64,000 nt of DNA from Bullera alba. Taxonomy: Eukaryota > Basidiomycota > Tremellomycetes > Tremellales > Bulleraceae. The position numbers were made by a program, and so were the translations under genes. The notes under the pieces are model-generated. The model was given only the letters and a program-made list of their open reading frames with translations. It did no database searches and had not been told where the DNA came from. Positions 1-11,575 of this stretch are shown piece by piece. Location: NCBI GenBank assembly GCA_001600095.1, contig BCIX01000003.1, positions 558,001 to 622,000 on the forward strand, written 5' to 3'. Numbering within the stretch: position 1 is the first letter of the stretch; each line of letters opens with the position of its first letter.

Positions 1-76
1 AGGTGTGGAGGCAATTGTGAGTCGAACCAGGGACTTTGAAGAATCAAGGCAGGTAGCAGGTAGCTAATGATACCAG

Positions 77-1959
77 GTGGAGAGTGACGGAAACCTCATC
101 AATACTCCTCCTCCTCCTTGACTCCCGGTGTCCACCCCTACATTGCCCACCATCGTTGAGGGCCCATGTGAAATCGATCAAACCGGCCAAAGAGGTCATA
201 TTGGTCTTGACCAAATCCGATCTGGTGGACCCAACAGCCCTCGCCGCATGGCGAATTTGGGTCAAAGAGTGGTGGGGGGAGGATCAGGTGGAAGTGGTCT
301 CTGTCATGTCGTACGACCTGGACTTTTTGAGAGGTGAGACTCACTTACACCGTCTATGATCCAGCCGCTGATATCTCGTAGAAACGGGAAAGCACAGACC
401 CGATATCCCTCTGGACTCCCTCGATCAACTCATCGATGCTCTTTCAAGAGCACAGCAAAGGCTTCTCACCCCTCCAGAGAGGATACGCGATGATGTTGAT
501 AAGTTGAGCAAGTGGGAGCCTCGGGTGCGGAAGGAAGTCGACTGGCTCAGCCTCAAGCGGTCACTGGGGAAGGCTCATCCGGACGACGATGTGCAGTCTG
601 CCGACGAAGAGCCTTCGAGGGTGCCATTGGACCTCGAAGTGGGGAGCTCAGGGTCAGGGATTGAGGACGAGGCAAAGAGGCAACAGAGGGAGCCTTTGAC
701 AATAGGCTTGATCGGACAGCCGAATGTTGGGAAATCATCACTGCTCAATGCCATTCTTGGCGAGCAGAGGGTCCGAGCGAGCAAAACGCCGGGAAAGGTA
801 GGTGATACGGCCTTGGCTGAGGTATTGTGCTAATTGAGCAATTAGACGAAACACTTCCAGACTATGTTCTGGGGACCGAAGAAAGAGGTCAAATTGGTCG
901 ACTGCCCGGGACTCGTGTGTCCAAGTCTGGTCGGGTTGGAGACTCAGGTGAGTGCGCTCCGCTCTCAGACCTCGTTTGACTGACGAGTGCAGGCATTGGC
1001 GGGGAGTAAGTCCACCCAAAGGGCTATTGATCGAATGAGAATGACGTCTGACCACTGCCAGTTCTACCCATCTCGCAAATACCGTCTCTGCCGGCGTGTA
1101 TCCACCGAGCGGCGGACTTGCTCCCTGTGGAAGTCATTTTCCGCATTCCTGCCCCGGACGCAGATGGCCTCGATACCGATTACTCTGCCAAGAAGACCTG
1201 GAGAGAGCCGAAAGAGGCTCAAGGTGGGGATGGCTCCAAGGTCAAGTGGACCGCGGGTGGTTTAATGGAAAGTCGGGCATTGGATAGGGGATACCGTGAG
1301 TTGCTCCTTCCCAGGACAACTCCCTTTTTCCGCATCACCCTTGTCTGATTATGACCGAACTGACAATCGCCGTAGTGACCGCCAAGGGAGGAAGGCCAGA
1401 TGCCAATCGTGCCGGCAATGAGAGTGAGTGTGCTGTCGTCATTTCAGTTTCGTATCGAAGACCACAAATGATTCTAACACACTCTACAGTGATGCGCGCA
1501 CTGGCAGACGGACGGGTGAGATGGGGATTCTGGCCCCCTGGCTCCGATCTCAGCGGACGGGAGGGTAGTGGAATATGGCTAGACGACGCCTCTGTCGATG
1601 ATAAGGCGGAAGAGGCAGGGGATCACTCGGACGAAGAGGCTTTGAGCGAGAGTGGCGATAGCGACATCAGTGAAGAGGACGAGGACGAAGACGACAGGTA
1701 TGAGGAGGAGCTGCGCGACGAGGAAGACGCCCAATCGCCGGTCGAGGAGGAGGAGGAAGGGGAAGAAGGGGAAGACGAGAGCGATGATGATCTAGCCGGG
1801 GCAGCAAAGCCGAAAGGAGGCTTCTTCGCGGCGCTGGATATAGGCGGGGAAGATGAAGATGAAAACGACGAAGAAGATGAGGAATCCGCTACATCGAGCG
1901 AGGACGATGGAGAGGACGAGAGTACGGGCAGACCTGCAGGGAAAAGAGATGCCCTATAA
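77..1959 (+). CDS. GNL1-type circularly permuted GTPase (5' end outside the window)
   Basis: Only the 3' part is present; about 513 codons are visible. Exons: 77-333, 382-797, 846-947, 993-1005, 1062-1295, 1376-1423, 1490-1959, and all phases close. GTPase motifs occur in permuted order, as in the GNL1/YlqF-YawG class: WRVTETSSILLLLLDSR, then the G4-like motif TKSD, then the P-loop GQPNVGKSS, the switch region KTPGKTKHFQT and G3 DCPG. The C-terminus is a long Asp/Glu-rich tail, as in GNL1. Family members act in ribosome biogenesis and nucleolar shuttling; that role is inferred here. The nearest alternative is Lsg1, but the short insert between G4 and G1 and the acidic tail favour GNL1. The 77 boundary follows a CTAAT branch point and a CAG acceptor. 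One exon is only 13 nt. Confidence 0.85.
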
Positions 1960-2187
1960 AGCTGTCGACGAAGATATACGACCTTGAACCTTGTTAGCGA
2001 AGGGAGATCGACGGTGATTGCGACCGAACATTTAGATATCTGTAGCCATAGTCATAATCTTGCATGAATGCTTCGAGACGCGTTAAGAACGTGATGACAA
2101 AATACATATACAGGCTACAAAGCATAGGAAGCATAGGATACAGTGATCATACGCGCTCTCAATGCGTTCTGAGCGGAATGGATCGAA

Positions 2188-2752
2188 TCAACAGTTGTAG
2201 ATCGGGATCGCCGCGGTTGCGATTGCTTCCACCTCTCCAGCAGGGTCATTCACAGTAAACACGCTAGAGACATCAGCTCCAAATTTGTCAAGACTCGAGA
2301 TTGGACTTACCAGGTCGATCCGGCGGGGAATTCGCTGCCGATTCTGCCGATGGGAAAGGTGTACTTGAAGCGCTCGGTGGAGTTTTGGACGACAAAGGTG
2401 GTCTAGACCGAGCTGTGTCAGCGCTGTATTCGAAGATGAGGTGGACTAAAGTCCCGTGTATGAGGAGAACCGAGTGATCAAGGCTAAGGTGTATCTGTTC
2501 CTGCGTGATATTTGGACCCACCTTGTCATTCTCCTCGGGGTACCCCTGAAGATGGAGTCTCGCCTGGACGTCATAGACACCCGAGCCGCCGCGCCAGTAC
2601 AGCGTCTGTACGGAGTTGGCGCAGAGGTACTCTGGGAATGAAGTGGTGAACTCCAAAGCCGGGACACTGGTCACATTGTCAATCGGTGCCGCATTTGTGA
2701 TGAGGAGACTGCTTAGAGCCGTGAGGGCCAAGGCGAGGGTACGAGTGAACAT
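2188..2752 (-). CDS. Small secreted protein of unknown function
   Basis: Three exons (2752-2522, 2402-2311, 2263-2188) give 132 residues with closed phases. The start at 2752 is chosen because it begins a clean signal peptide (MFTRTLALALTALSSLL, cleavage near TNAAP); an in-frame ATG further upstream would bury it. The mature part is about 110 residues, beta-rich in appearance, with three cysteines (YLCAN, STC and the last residue of IYNC) and NST/NVT glycosylation sites. The stretch around CANSVQTLYWRGG resembles the Ig-like N-terminal module of Kre9/Knh1-type fungal wall proteins, but too weakly to name it. The first intron (119 bp) is long for this locus and is the least certain element. 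It is convergent with the GTPase gene, with 228 bp between them. Confidence 0.7.
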
Positions 2753-3284
2753 GGCGAAAGTGAAGTGGGTTTCTGGTGAATAATGGATGATGGCTGATGA
2801 GGGATGTATGTGGTACGCTTGCTCAGCTGTGCTTGAGGAGAATCGGGATGAGGGGAGGACGATCAGTAGCGTAACGTTCGTCAGCTTCATATATCCTATC
2901 TGGGTGATATCGGCCTGTTAACTGTAAGTCAGTTCACGGATCGCTCTAGCCTGATGACCGAGACTATGCTGTACACCACAATACACCGCCTGCGTCGATC
3001 AATCCTCAGCCATGCTGGGACGATGAGTCAGCACTCAGCCGTGATCATGGTCCAAAGGCTGTCCTTGCGGTGCAGCCAAGATCCAGCTGGCCGCACTCCT
3101 CTCCCGAGGTCCCTGCTCGAGAGAGTAATGACTGTTGTTGTGATCACCGCCAGACCCTGCAATGGTGGTCACGAGTCCACAAGTACACCGCTGTCTATCG
3201 CCGTTCGCTGATGCAGGGGTGAAGATACCTGCGGGAGTGCGCATGGTACCCGGCCGAGTATTGACTAGTGGGAGGTATTGATGA

Positions 3285-3370
3285 ATTCGAGCCTATTCGA
3301 GCTAGTCTCAAGCTTGTCTTCAGTTGAGCCTCGAGCTGATCTCGAGCTGATCTCGAGCTCAGTGAGTCAG
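3285..3370. repeat. Degenerate CTCGAGCTGAT tandem repeat
   Basis: The motif CTCGAGCTGAT and close variants recur three to four times, making overlapping CTCGAG palindromes. It is a local low-complexity tract with no sign of a mobile element. Confidence 0.6.
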
Positions 3371-3842
3371 TCAAGCTCTCACCGGATTCATCGTCATCGT
3401 CCGCACGATACGCCCGACGGCCCGAAGAGACGCTGGGCCCGATGAAGACCACGTGGTGTTCACGTTTGGCTGCATCGCTTATCGATTGTGACGATTGACG
3501 AAGATCCTGCATGCCTGCATGGAGCTGCCTGGAGCCTCCCGGAGCTGCATGCATCGTCCTGCACTGTCCTGCATGATTCGCGCTGAGCGCTGAGCCGAGG
3601 TCTAGGTCCTAGCTGAATTCTGGACTTTGGTCCGCGAAATCGAGGGATGGACCTGGATGGACTCAGATGAAGACTGGGTAGCGGGGATGGTCAGGCCGGA
3701 TGAACAGGGGGAGGCGAGGATGACGAAGTAAGTACAGTAGTTGAGGGTCTTTAACAATTAACAGCACCCCGAAAACCTGAATCCCACGACGATCACCCGA
3801 GACTCCGCAGATCTGGGCACCGTATGTGCGTTCTTGTCTGTT

Positions 3843-3920
3843 CTTGTGAGAGAGGGAGAGAGCCTGAGAGCGCCTAATAGTAGAGCCTGTGAGAGCAGGT
3901 GAGAGCCTGTGAGAGCCTCC
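3843..3920. repeat. Degenerate GAGAGCCTGT tandem repeat
   Basis: Copies of GAGAGCCTGT/GAGAGCCTC with small spacers repeat about five times. It is a simple purine-rich repeat in the spacer with no coding potential. Confidence 0.6.
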
Positions 3921-5324
3921 TCGAGTCTGTCACAATGGGTCCAGGCCTTTTGTCAATGCTTCCCACAAGACCACCTTTTTTGATGGAAGGTGGGGAGGTG
4001 ATGCATAATCCGTCCCACATACCACGAGATCGTATACGCTTCAATGCGGCTCATGATCTCAGGATCTTCAGCCCGAGGACATAGTAGCAGTCAAGTATGA
4101 TTTATGACGACGCCGTAGAGCGACATGCCTCCTCGTGAGTCGTCGTCGTCACTTAACTACTCCCGCTCGATCCGCCATCGTGCACCGCTTTTTTTACTTC
4201 GGCAGACGCAACATGTGAGACGCGAAACAGAGAGAAACTCTGCGCCCGCCTCGGGTGGATGATTGTATAGTGGGGTACTAGTGGTATGCAAGCACTGCCA
4301 GCCATCCAGTCGAGATAGAGATCCAGGATCTCTGCTTTGCTTTCTGCTCATAAGACCGGACCGTCACCGACTCTAGCGACTCTCCACCACGCCAACAGGC
4401 ACAATTCGCTCCCTATAGCTAAAAAGACCCTTTCTTTGTCACTGGTCACATCCAGCCCTCGGCTCATTGCAACTCCGGACACTTTGATCACTATCACCGC
4501 ATCGACAAAGGCAGCCTGTCAACCAGATACAGCAGGTCACTCGAAATCACCACCCTAGCCCGCGCCACCGCCCACCGGTACCGCCCCGCCTGGACAATCT
4601 TTTTCACCAAAACAAAACCCTCAAGCTTGACGAGGTTGATCTAGACATTGCTAGTCGTCTCGCCCCCATCTACAACTCATCTCCGACCAGCTCCGACCGC
4701 AATCAAAGTCAACATACCATGTGTGAGTGAGCAGCAGCGGCGATCATCCTCTTCTGCACAGCTATTCTTGGCTTCTGGGTCTTGTCGTGCCTCGCTGTGC
4801 TTTTGATCATCACCTCAACCCCGCTTTCTTCCCCTTCCCCTCCCCACTCCCGCGGTATTCCCTCAACCTCTCCCATCAGCCTCCGAGTCCTCCGAAGCAG
4901 GGTCCTGTACCTGGCAGCATCACGTCCACTCTGTGAAAATTGTCATCGTGGGTCCGGAGACGACGAGCAACCGACACTTGTCACTCGTCCCACTCCTGTC
5001 ATACTGTGTCACATCACCAGTATACCTCACAACTCCTCTTCTTCGTCCTTCAGTACTAGTGTCGCTGCTACGAACCACTTGCTCTGCTATAATTCCTCTG
5101 TGCAACTCCCGACCAACATCGTTCAACCCTCGACGGTCGTCGTCAGCGCTTGCCCAGTGTTGAAACTTGTGCGACCCAACGACCATCTTCGTCATCCTTT
5201 CATCCTTCCTCACTTTCCCTTGATACGCACTACCGACTTGCTGGGCTCCTCATTCCCACTTGCACAACATCCCAGCTTGCCACGAATCCAGATCTAGTTA
5301 TCGTCAATCAGCGCACAGTACACG

Positions 5325-6813
5325 ATGGCTGACATACCGATCTCTCGTCCCACCTCGGCCTCAAATACACCCACTACTCCACCAGCGTCATCCGTCGCCC
5401 CAAGTGTCGAGCCAACGACCCCACCCGTCTCTTCCGCAGAGCCCACATCCAGCGTTGCGCCAACGAGCAGTGAACCCCCTACTTCCTCGGCTCAACCCAC
5501 TTCCGCCCCACCGACGGAATCTTCGTCAGCAAATCCAGGCTCAGGAGGATCTAGTGCTGCTGGTGGAGGCGGAGGTGGAGCCAGCTCAGCGTCTGCGACC
5601 ACCACCTCGCCTGGCCAAAGTGTCGCCCCGACCAGCAGCGGCGCTGCCGCTAGCAGTACCCCCGCACCATCAGCATCTGGCTCGGCCAGTGCTGCTGCCT
5701 CGTCTACAGTAAGGACAACTACCATGTGAGTGGAGACGTCATATAAATTTTGCTCGGGCAGAGGAAAATGGACATAAGATGGGTAGGAGGCTACGGCTTT
5801 TACCCATCGAATTGCCCTACCTGCTTACTTGCGTTTCATTGCTGACACATACATCAGTGTCACTACCATCACCAATGCCGACGGTTCGCTGGTCACATCC
5901 TCGGAAACCAGACAGATTACCGAGGCTGCCAACGGAAACAGTGGCGGCGGCGGAAGCAGTGAGTCTTTGGCGGTCAAATGGAATTGTACGCTCCTGCTGA
6001 CTCTATATCAGACACTGGTGCCATTGCTGGAGGTGTCGTCGGAGGTGTTGTCGGATTAGCACTCATTGCCGCTCTCATCTTCTTCCTCATGAAGAAGAGG
6101 AGAAGATCACACCGCGATGACTTTGACGACATGATGGTGAGTCAATGCGATACATCGTGTCGGACCAAGGCTGACGGAGTGCAATACCAGTTCGACCCAA
6201 GCCGAGCTCAGAACCACGCCGCTGTCGACCTGGCCGACTCTGGACCCAACACCGTCGAGCCATTCTATACCCCAGGTGTCGCTTCTACCGCCGCTACATC
6301 GCCCGAAATGTCACAATACCCTCGATCAGCCGCTACCACCTCTGACGGAGGCTACGGAGCTCAAGATCTCTCTCGAGGTCCATCATCGGCCACTTCTGCC
6401 GGCTTCGCTGGTCGAGGTACCGGTATGGGCCAGCCGCCCATGCCTTCCATTCCCGACGGCTACGCTGCAGGTGCTGCAGGCGTAGCGGGCGGTGCTGCCG
6501 CCGGTGGACTGGCAGCAGGAGGAATGAGCTCGAAACAGAGGGAGGCGTACTCCGAGCAGCAGCGATTCCGTGTGGCCAACCAGAACCAGTATGGCCAATC
6601 CAGTGGCTACAACGCTCCTGGAGGATCTGGCAACGTATCACCAGGAAGCGAGCCGATGAGTCCTGGTGGCACGTCGATGAGCGGTCCCGTGACGGTACAC
6701 GAAGACGCCGGTGCTGCCAACGACAGCGAGATCCCGCCAACGTGAGTCTGCCCAAAGATTGACGTCAGGCTGGTCACTGACTTGCAAACAGATACGACTC
6801 TATCAGGCGCTAA
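5325..6813 (+). CDS. Ser/Thr/Pro-rich single-pass membrane protein (Mid2/Wsc-like layout)
   Basis: Five exons (5325-5725, 5858-5958, 6012-6136, 6191-6741, 6792-6813) close in phase and give 399 residues. Residues 1-165 are a Ser/Thr/Pro/Ala-rich, probably O-mannosylated ectodomain. A helix GAIAGGVVGGVVGLALIAAL followed by FFLMKKRRR (about 168-195) is a clear membrane segment with a basic stop-transfer signal. The remaining 200 residues are cytosolic, Gly/Ser/Gln-rich and end in PPTYDSIRR, a tail that looks conserved. This layout is that of fungal cell-wall stress sensors and of Skg6/Axl2-like membrane proteins. No signal peptide follows the chosen ATG, which is odd for a type I protein: either the helix itself directs insertion or an upstream exon is missing. 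Confidence 0.75.
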
Positions 6814-7513
6814 GCCCAATGCAACCCCACATCACTATTGCCGACATCGATCAGCCCTAGAGGTTGAAGAGTTGCAGGCGCATACGAACATTTACCACGA
6901 ACCACGTCATTTCAACAAATTGTATAATCGGGCGAGGAGGACATTATCACTTGCACACAAGCGATACTGCCGACGTCGCCATCACGCTCCTTCTGTCTAC
7001 AGTATAGTACGGATCATGCACCACTACAGGCCGGATCTATCGCTGGGTCGGGCTGACCGACAGTACACATATTGGACTGAGGAGGAGGGCTTGACAAGGG
7101 GTTTCTCGCTCACTGACACTTCATCAGCAGACTCCGACAAGTCTCTCTGATGCGACTAAGCGACACCTCTCACGCCAACCTTCGCCAACCTTTCCAGGCA
7201 AATTCCCTTCTCGCCAGTCCGGTCGGTCGTCTCTCTCACCACTTGCCACACACGCCCAGTATGAGCAACAAAGGGTGGATCTGCTGACTTCCGTCGCAGG
7301 ATGCACGTGCGTCGCGAGCTCTGTTCCTCCTTTCATATCGCTAAGCGGAGTCCCGATTGGCAGTATAGCAGATTCGCATGGATGATTCTGTTTGACACTG
7401 CTATAAAGCTGCCAGCCGCATACCTCGGTCTCTTCGCCCTTCTACACCATAGTCGATTCAGCCTGCGGAGGTATTGCATACCCCTTACAATTCCCTTACA
7501 ACCTCACATCGAA
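6814..7513. other. Intergenic spacer
   Basis: This 700-bp stretch lies between two plus-strand genes. Short reading frames here have no splice support. The last 150 bp are CT-rich and probably form the promoter and leader of the next gene. I see no repeats or RNA genes. Confidence 0.5.
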
Positions 7514-8023
7514 ATGGCCGATACACAATCTTATCATACCTGGGACCCAAAACCAAGTAAGCTCAAGGACGATACGATAGCAGTATATCCAGATGCTGAC
7601 TAGCGAGTCGTAGTACCATTTCCCTCTTCACGCCCTTCGTCCAACGAAACCTTCCCCGCGGAGTACATATCTCTTCTTGGGCGTTACGGATGGAACATCG
7701 AGGAAATACCAAGCACTGGCGACAAGAGGGACACCATCCTCCAACTCATCGATCGAGGCGAACTCGAGGCAGCGAGCGTCGTCCACGCACTCGAGGTTTC
7801 GGTCGGAAGTACGCATTGGAGGCCGGAGCATATTGCTACCTTGGAGCACCAGCTCACAAAGGCGTCGAGCGGGAATCCTGATCTTCAAGATAGCGTGTGG
7901 ACGAAAGCGGAAGAGGCATTGATGAAGCTCAGCAGGGAGTGTGCTGATGAAAGGCGGAGGGAGGCTCAAGAAGCTAGTGAGGGTAACTCCACCAATGTAT
8001 CACGGGCTCCCATCGAGTGCTGA
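7514..8023 (+). CDS. YGWN family member A (divergent, shortest copy; function unknown)
   Basis: Two exons (7514-7556 and 7614-8023) give 150 residues. The frame is fixed by phase and by similarity to the next three genes: GRYGWNIEEI followed by DTILQLIDRGELEAASVV corresponds to their Y-G-W-N...ETVLALVEKGDPDAADLV block. It is predicted soluble and mostly helical, with a charged C-terminus and no signal peptide or membrane segment. It lacks the middle exon (DRTT-AGGINIADF) that the other copies carry and is about 100 residues shorter. It could be an early-diverged member or a reduced copy. I recognise no known domain. Gene-level confidence is good; function is unknown. Confidence 0.65.
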
Positions 8024-8842
8024 TAAATCTGACATGGATCTCCGAACGAGCCTAGATGGGACTTATGTCAGGTCAGGTGTGACTGGAATGAGTGATGTAT
8101 TGATGCCCATGAGTCGCAATGACGGTCAGTGCTGATGCAACACGTCATGACACGTCATCGAGCTATCAAACGCTTTCTCAGCACATGCTTTCTGATCATT
8201 GCCTGATGGTTAAGCGGCGCGAAATATCCGAGGAGGTGAGTCTGCAAAGTGGCTGAGACTGTGATGTCGACACTCGACCTTGAATCAGGGGACAGACATG
8301 CCCGTGAGCTGGAGCCGTGTCGCGGGCAATATCCTGTGGACTGCCGACTGTGGCCTCTGTGGTGTGACGTGGTGTGTTCTCAGGCTGACTGCTGACTCCT
8401 ACAGGAGACAAACATCAAAGGTTGAGCTACGCAGCAGACACCGATGTGTATGACTTTGCGCTCGAGATTGTACATTCTCGTCGTCATCTGATCGCGACAT
8501 CGACACTCGACATCGAGGACATCCTATCATGGAAGCGAGGACAGGCGCTCTGACGTGTCTCGACCAGAAATGACGCAGTAAGCAAGCAGGTGCTCCTTTG
8601 ATGGTCATCCCCAGTCTCCCATATTGCCAAGCGGTGGGACAGCTAGGGAGTGGGGATTGCGCGACCAGTACTGGGAAGGATATCCATATATAACTCGTAA
8701 GTGCATTGTCCCCCGGCTACATTCACACATATCCTCTCGCCGTCGACGCTATCATCAACATACCGGTCATCGAATAGGTCATTAAAACCTCTATCGTCAA
8801 TACTTGTTCCGCAAATTTCCAAGTGATTCAGAAACTCATACC
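8024..8842. other. Intergenic spacer between YGWN genes A and B
   Basis: About 820 bp with scattered TGACG-type short repeats and no supported gene. The right 150 bp, with its AT-rich stretch and AATTTCCAAGTG before the start codon, is the likely promoter and leader of gene B. Confidence 0.45.
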
Positions 8843-9755
8843 ATGCCGCCACCTACTGTCACAGATGCCGATGAGGAGGAGGAACATGTCAGTCGTGAGT
8901 CATGATCTGCCTTTTCAGCCCCATCACGTCCATTTGACTGAAATGTCCCCTCCGCCAGTGGAGCTCATGATCAAGGAGACCGAGCGAGGGATCTCCTTGG
9001 CCGACCGCACGACCACGACTGCAGGCGGAATCAACATCGCTGAATTCAAGCGGGACGTGGCGTAAGTGTGAATGTCTACAATCGGTCATACTGTGCGCTG
9101 ATATGTCTCGCGCTCCTTGTTCAGCCTCAAACGTTGGAAGAACGACCGAATGTCAAGAGGACTCATACAGTACTCCGACTACACCAAAGGCGTCTTCTCT
9201 CGGTACGGCTGGAACACTGACAAGATCTCACGAATCGGCGATGACAGAGAAACGATCCTCGCGCTCGTGGAGAGTGGGGATCCTGAGGCTGCTGATCTCG
9301 TGCAGAAGATGAGCTACCTCCGAGGCGAGGTAGACCTTTTGTATACAGTATCATACCTGGACGATCTTCAGTCCAGGGTCAGTGCAGCATTCACCAAGCA
9401 CCCCGACTTGCGAACCTCGCACTGGCTTCCCGCTACACGAACATTAGCGAGCATCAAGCGATCCCTCAGCCAGCAGACGGAGAAGGACAAGGAAGATTAT
9501 ACCCTCAAGCTGGCAAATACCGTCTACTACCTCACGGAGAAACAAAGCTCCACGTTCGAGGACATCATGGACCAGTTCAAGCTCGAAGCAGAGACGAGAA
9601 CTGCCGTGCAGCCGATCTTAGATGTGCTCGTTAGCGGCAATCAGCCAGGTGTCAACAAGAAAAGGAGGAAGGAGATAATGAGCCAACTCTCTCAGACCCT
9701 GGACGACGCGAAATCTAAAGGCACTACCTCCAGCGCTTCAATCGCTGAGAGTTAG
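8843..9755 (+). CDS. YGWN family member B (function unknown)
   Basis: Three exons (8843-8894, 8959-9061, 9125-9755) give 261 residues with closed phases. The first exon is short and acidic (ATDADEEEE-like). The second, exactly 103 nt, encodes DRTTTTAGGINIAEFKRDV. The third carries RGLIQYSDYTKGVFSRYGWN, then ETILALVESGDPEAADLVQK, then a long helical region. Exon 2 has the same length and phase in copies C and D, which shows common descent of all three. There is no signal peptide, membrane segment or recognised catalytic motif. Charged helices and the repeated DP-AADLV block suggest a cytosolic or nuclear scaffold or binding protein, but that is only an impression. Confidence 0.75.
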
Positions 9756-10510
9756 AAAGCCGAGCAGATTGATATCTCTGCCTTTCCACCGTTTTATACT
9801 CACTTCCTTACCTCCTTACTTTATCGCTTGCTGACTCTCTCACTTGTTCGTATACAGACTTTGCTGATCACAGACTCTCGCTGTGCATGTGCCTTTGTGA
9901 TTTTCGTTCATGACGGAAAATAACAGATGGTACCAGGAGACGATCGTCTGAAAGCACTGGGGATTGGGCCAATCAGACCATGTTTGACTTTGAAGTCTCA
10001 AGTCTTGAGTGGACTGACCTATACTAAGAGCACCGTTTCACATCAGACGCTCCTGTGTTCATGAATACCTCGCTTGACCAGGATGTGAATACTGGAATGA
10101 CGCCATTCACAGACGGTGCAGTAAGACCGAGCACACCAAACGGGCTCACGGCCTACCGCTCTGAGCTACAGCTCGTACAAGTTTCGAAGCTCACCCTTAA
10201 TCCTTATAGACCCACCGCAGTCCGCACCGAAGTGGCGCGTTTCACTAGCCTAGCCCCTTTGGTCGTTGTCTCCGTTAAATTGGTGTTCAGAGTCTCAGAC
10301 TCGTCTGGTCCTTTGCGTCTCGGAGTCTTGAGAGGCGTCACGAGTTTGGTGCATGGATTTGTGAAAGTGGGCTTCTCTACCATCTTATATATCTAGCTCA
10401 TCGTGTCCGCCAGTGGCGAGTTTTTCTCTTCTCTGGGTATCATACCAAACGTGGAAGTCCTACTCTCATACTATCCGCTAGAAACTCACCGCAGAACACC
10501 GATCAATACC
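9756..10510. other. Intergenic spacer between YGWN genes B and C
   Basis: No gene is supported. The right end (10327-10510) is a duplicated promoter segment, annotated separately. A frame of about 110 codons near 10055-10396 overlaps that non-coding repeat and lacks splice or composition support. Confidence 0.45.
10327..10510 (+). repeat. Promoter segment duplicated upstream of YGWN genes C and D (copy 1)
   Basis: This segment aligns by eye with 12272-12458 along its whole length. Shared blocks include GAGGCGTC-CGAGT, ATCTAGCTCAT-GTG, TTCTCTTCTCTGG, ATACCAAAC-TGG and CCGATCAATA just before the start codon. It sits directly upstream of gene C and therefore holds its promoter and leader. Duplication of the regulatory region together with the gene points to a recent local duplication giving C and D. 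Confidence 0.75.
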
Positions 10511-11575
10511 ATGTCTTCATGTGGGCACGATGCTTTCAGCGACATCAAGGATGCCTGTGAGTGCAGCCAGCCGCCCGGCGTTGTCTCCGATTCCGTTCCT
10601 TCAGAGTCTCAGACTCCAGAATCATCGAGTTGGCGTTTCACGAATGATGTTGAACTTGACTGACTTGTCCCGTCTCACAAATAGTCACCCGCATGGTCCG
10701 GAACCTGGAAGATACAGAGATCACCAAACAGGACCGAACGACCAACGCCGGTGGCATCAACATTGCGGATTTCAGGCGTCAAGTAGCGTAAGTCGTCCGG
10801 CATGTTGACTGGTGACTGGTGTACATGCTGTGCTGGAGTCTTGCGGCTAGGGTATCAGACTCTCACTCACTGGTGTCTGGACTGCGGAGCGTCTCACGCA
10901 AGTCGAGATCATGCTGACAAGGCTGCACTGCACAGGCTCAAACGTTTCCTTCACGACAAAGTCCCTAGAGGCATGACTGAATTCTCCACCTACGCGAAAG
11001 GTGTCTTCACTCAATACGGATGGAACACGAAAGCCATCTCTCAGCTCTCTCGAGGAGTCGACAATTCGGAGACTGTGCTCGCTCTCGTGGAGAAGGGGGA
11101 TCCTGACGCAGCTGATCTTGTCCAACAGCTGGGTCGTCTTCGACCAGAGAAGGTGTACATGAAACCGCAAATTGACGGCTTGCAAGAGAGACTTCGTTCT
11201 GCCTACAAGTCTCACCCCGAATTCGCAACAACTGTGTGGCTTCCTTCTATCCAGTCTTTGGCCAAGGCCAGGAGTGTCGGTAAGACGGTCGACACCAAGG
11301 CCGCCAGTGTGGTGTCGGCGGCTACGGCGAAGCTCTTCAGCGCAGTTTCTGAGACCGCCAGACTGATGGGCAAGAGTGTCGAGGAAGCGATGACAGACAT
11401 GGACTACACCGATGACGAAAAGGCAATGTTCGCCCCGTACATGAAGGCGGAGGATGCTGACGCAACCGAAGACATGCCCTCTGTGGATCTTGAGGACCCT
11501 GACTCTGAGGATGAGGATGATGAAGAGGACTTTGAGACACAGATCAAAGACTTGTTCGCTATGCTGCGACAGTGA
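10511..11575 (+). CDS. YGWN family member C (function unknown, acidic tail)
   Basis: Three exons (10511-10556, 10685-10787, 10936-11575) give 262 residues. Exon 2 is 103 nt and encodes EDTEITKQDRTTNAGGINI. Exon 3 begins LKRFLHDKVPRGMTEFST and continues with KGVFTQYGWN and ETVLALVEKGDPDAADLV. The last 40 residues are strongly acidic (PDSEDEDDEEDF) and end in an amphipathic IKDLFAML helix. The upstream 180 bp is duplicated before gene D. It is the closest relative of D by sequence and promoter. I do not recognise a domain; acidic tails are common in chromatin and RNA-associated proteins, but that is not evidence of function. Confidence 0.75.

Larger units (their letters stand above)
2753..5324. 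other. Intergenic region with simple repeats and a pyrimidine-rich leader
   Basis: No protein gene is supported here. The left half holds short-period repeats (listed separately). From about 4370 to 5324 the plus strand is rich in C and T with few purine tracts, typical of a long promoter and 5' leader for the membrane-protein gene starting at 5325. A start codon in good context near 4718 is followed at once by GTGAGT; see the findings for a possible hidden first exon. Confidence 0.5.

Noticed and set aside
4337..5297. Several overlapping Ser/Pro-rich frames upstream of the membrane-protein gene
   Set aside because: A CT-rich leader gives such frames by chance in more than one frame; only the segment after 4718 is kept, as a low-confidence finding.
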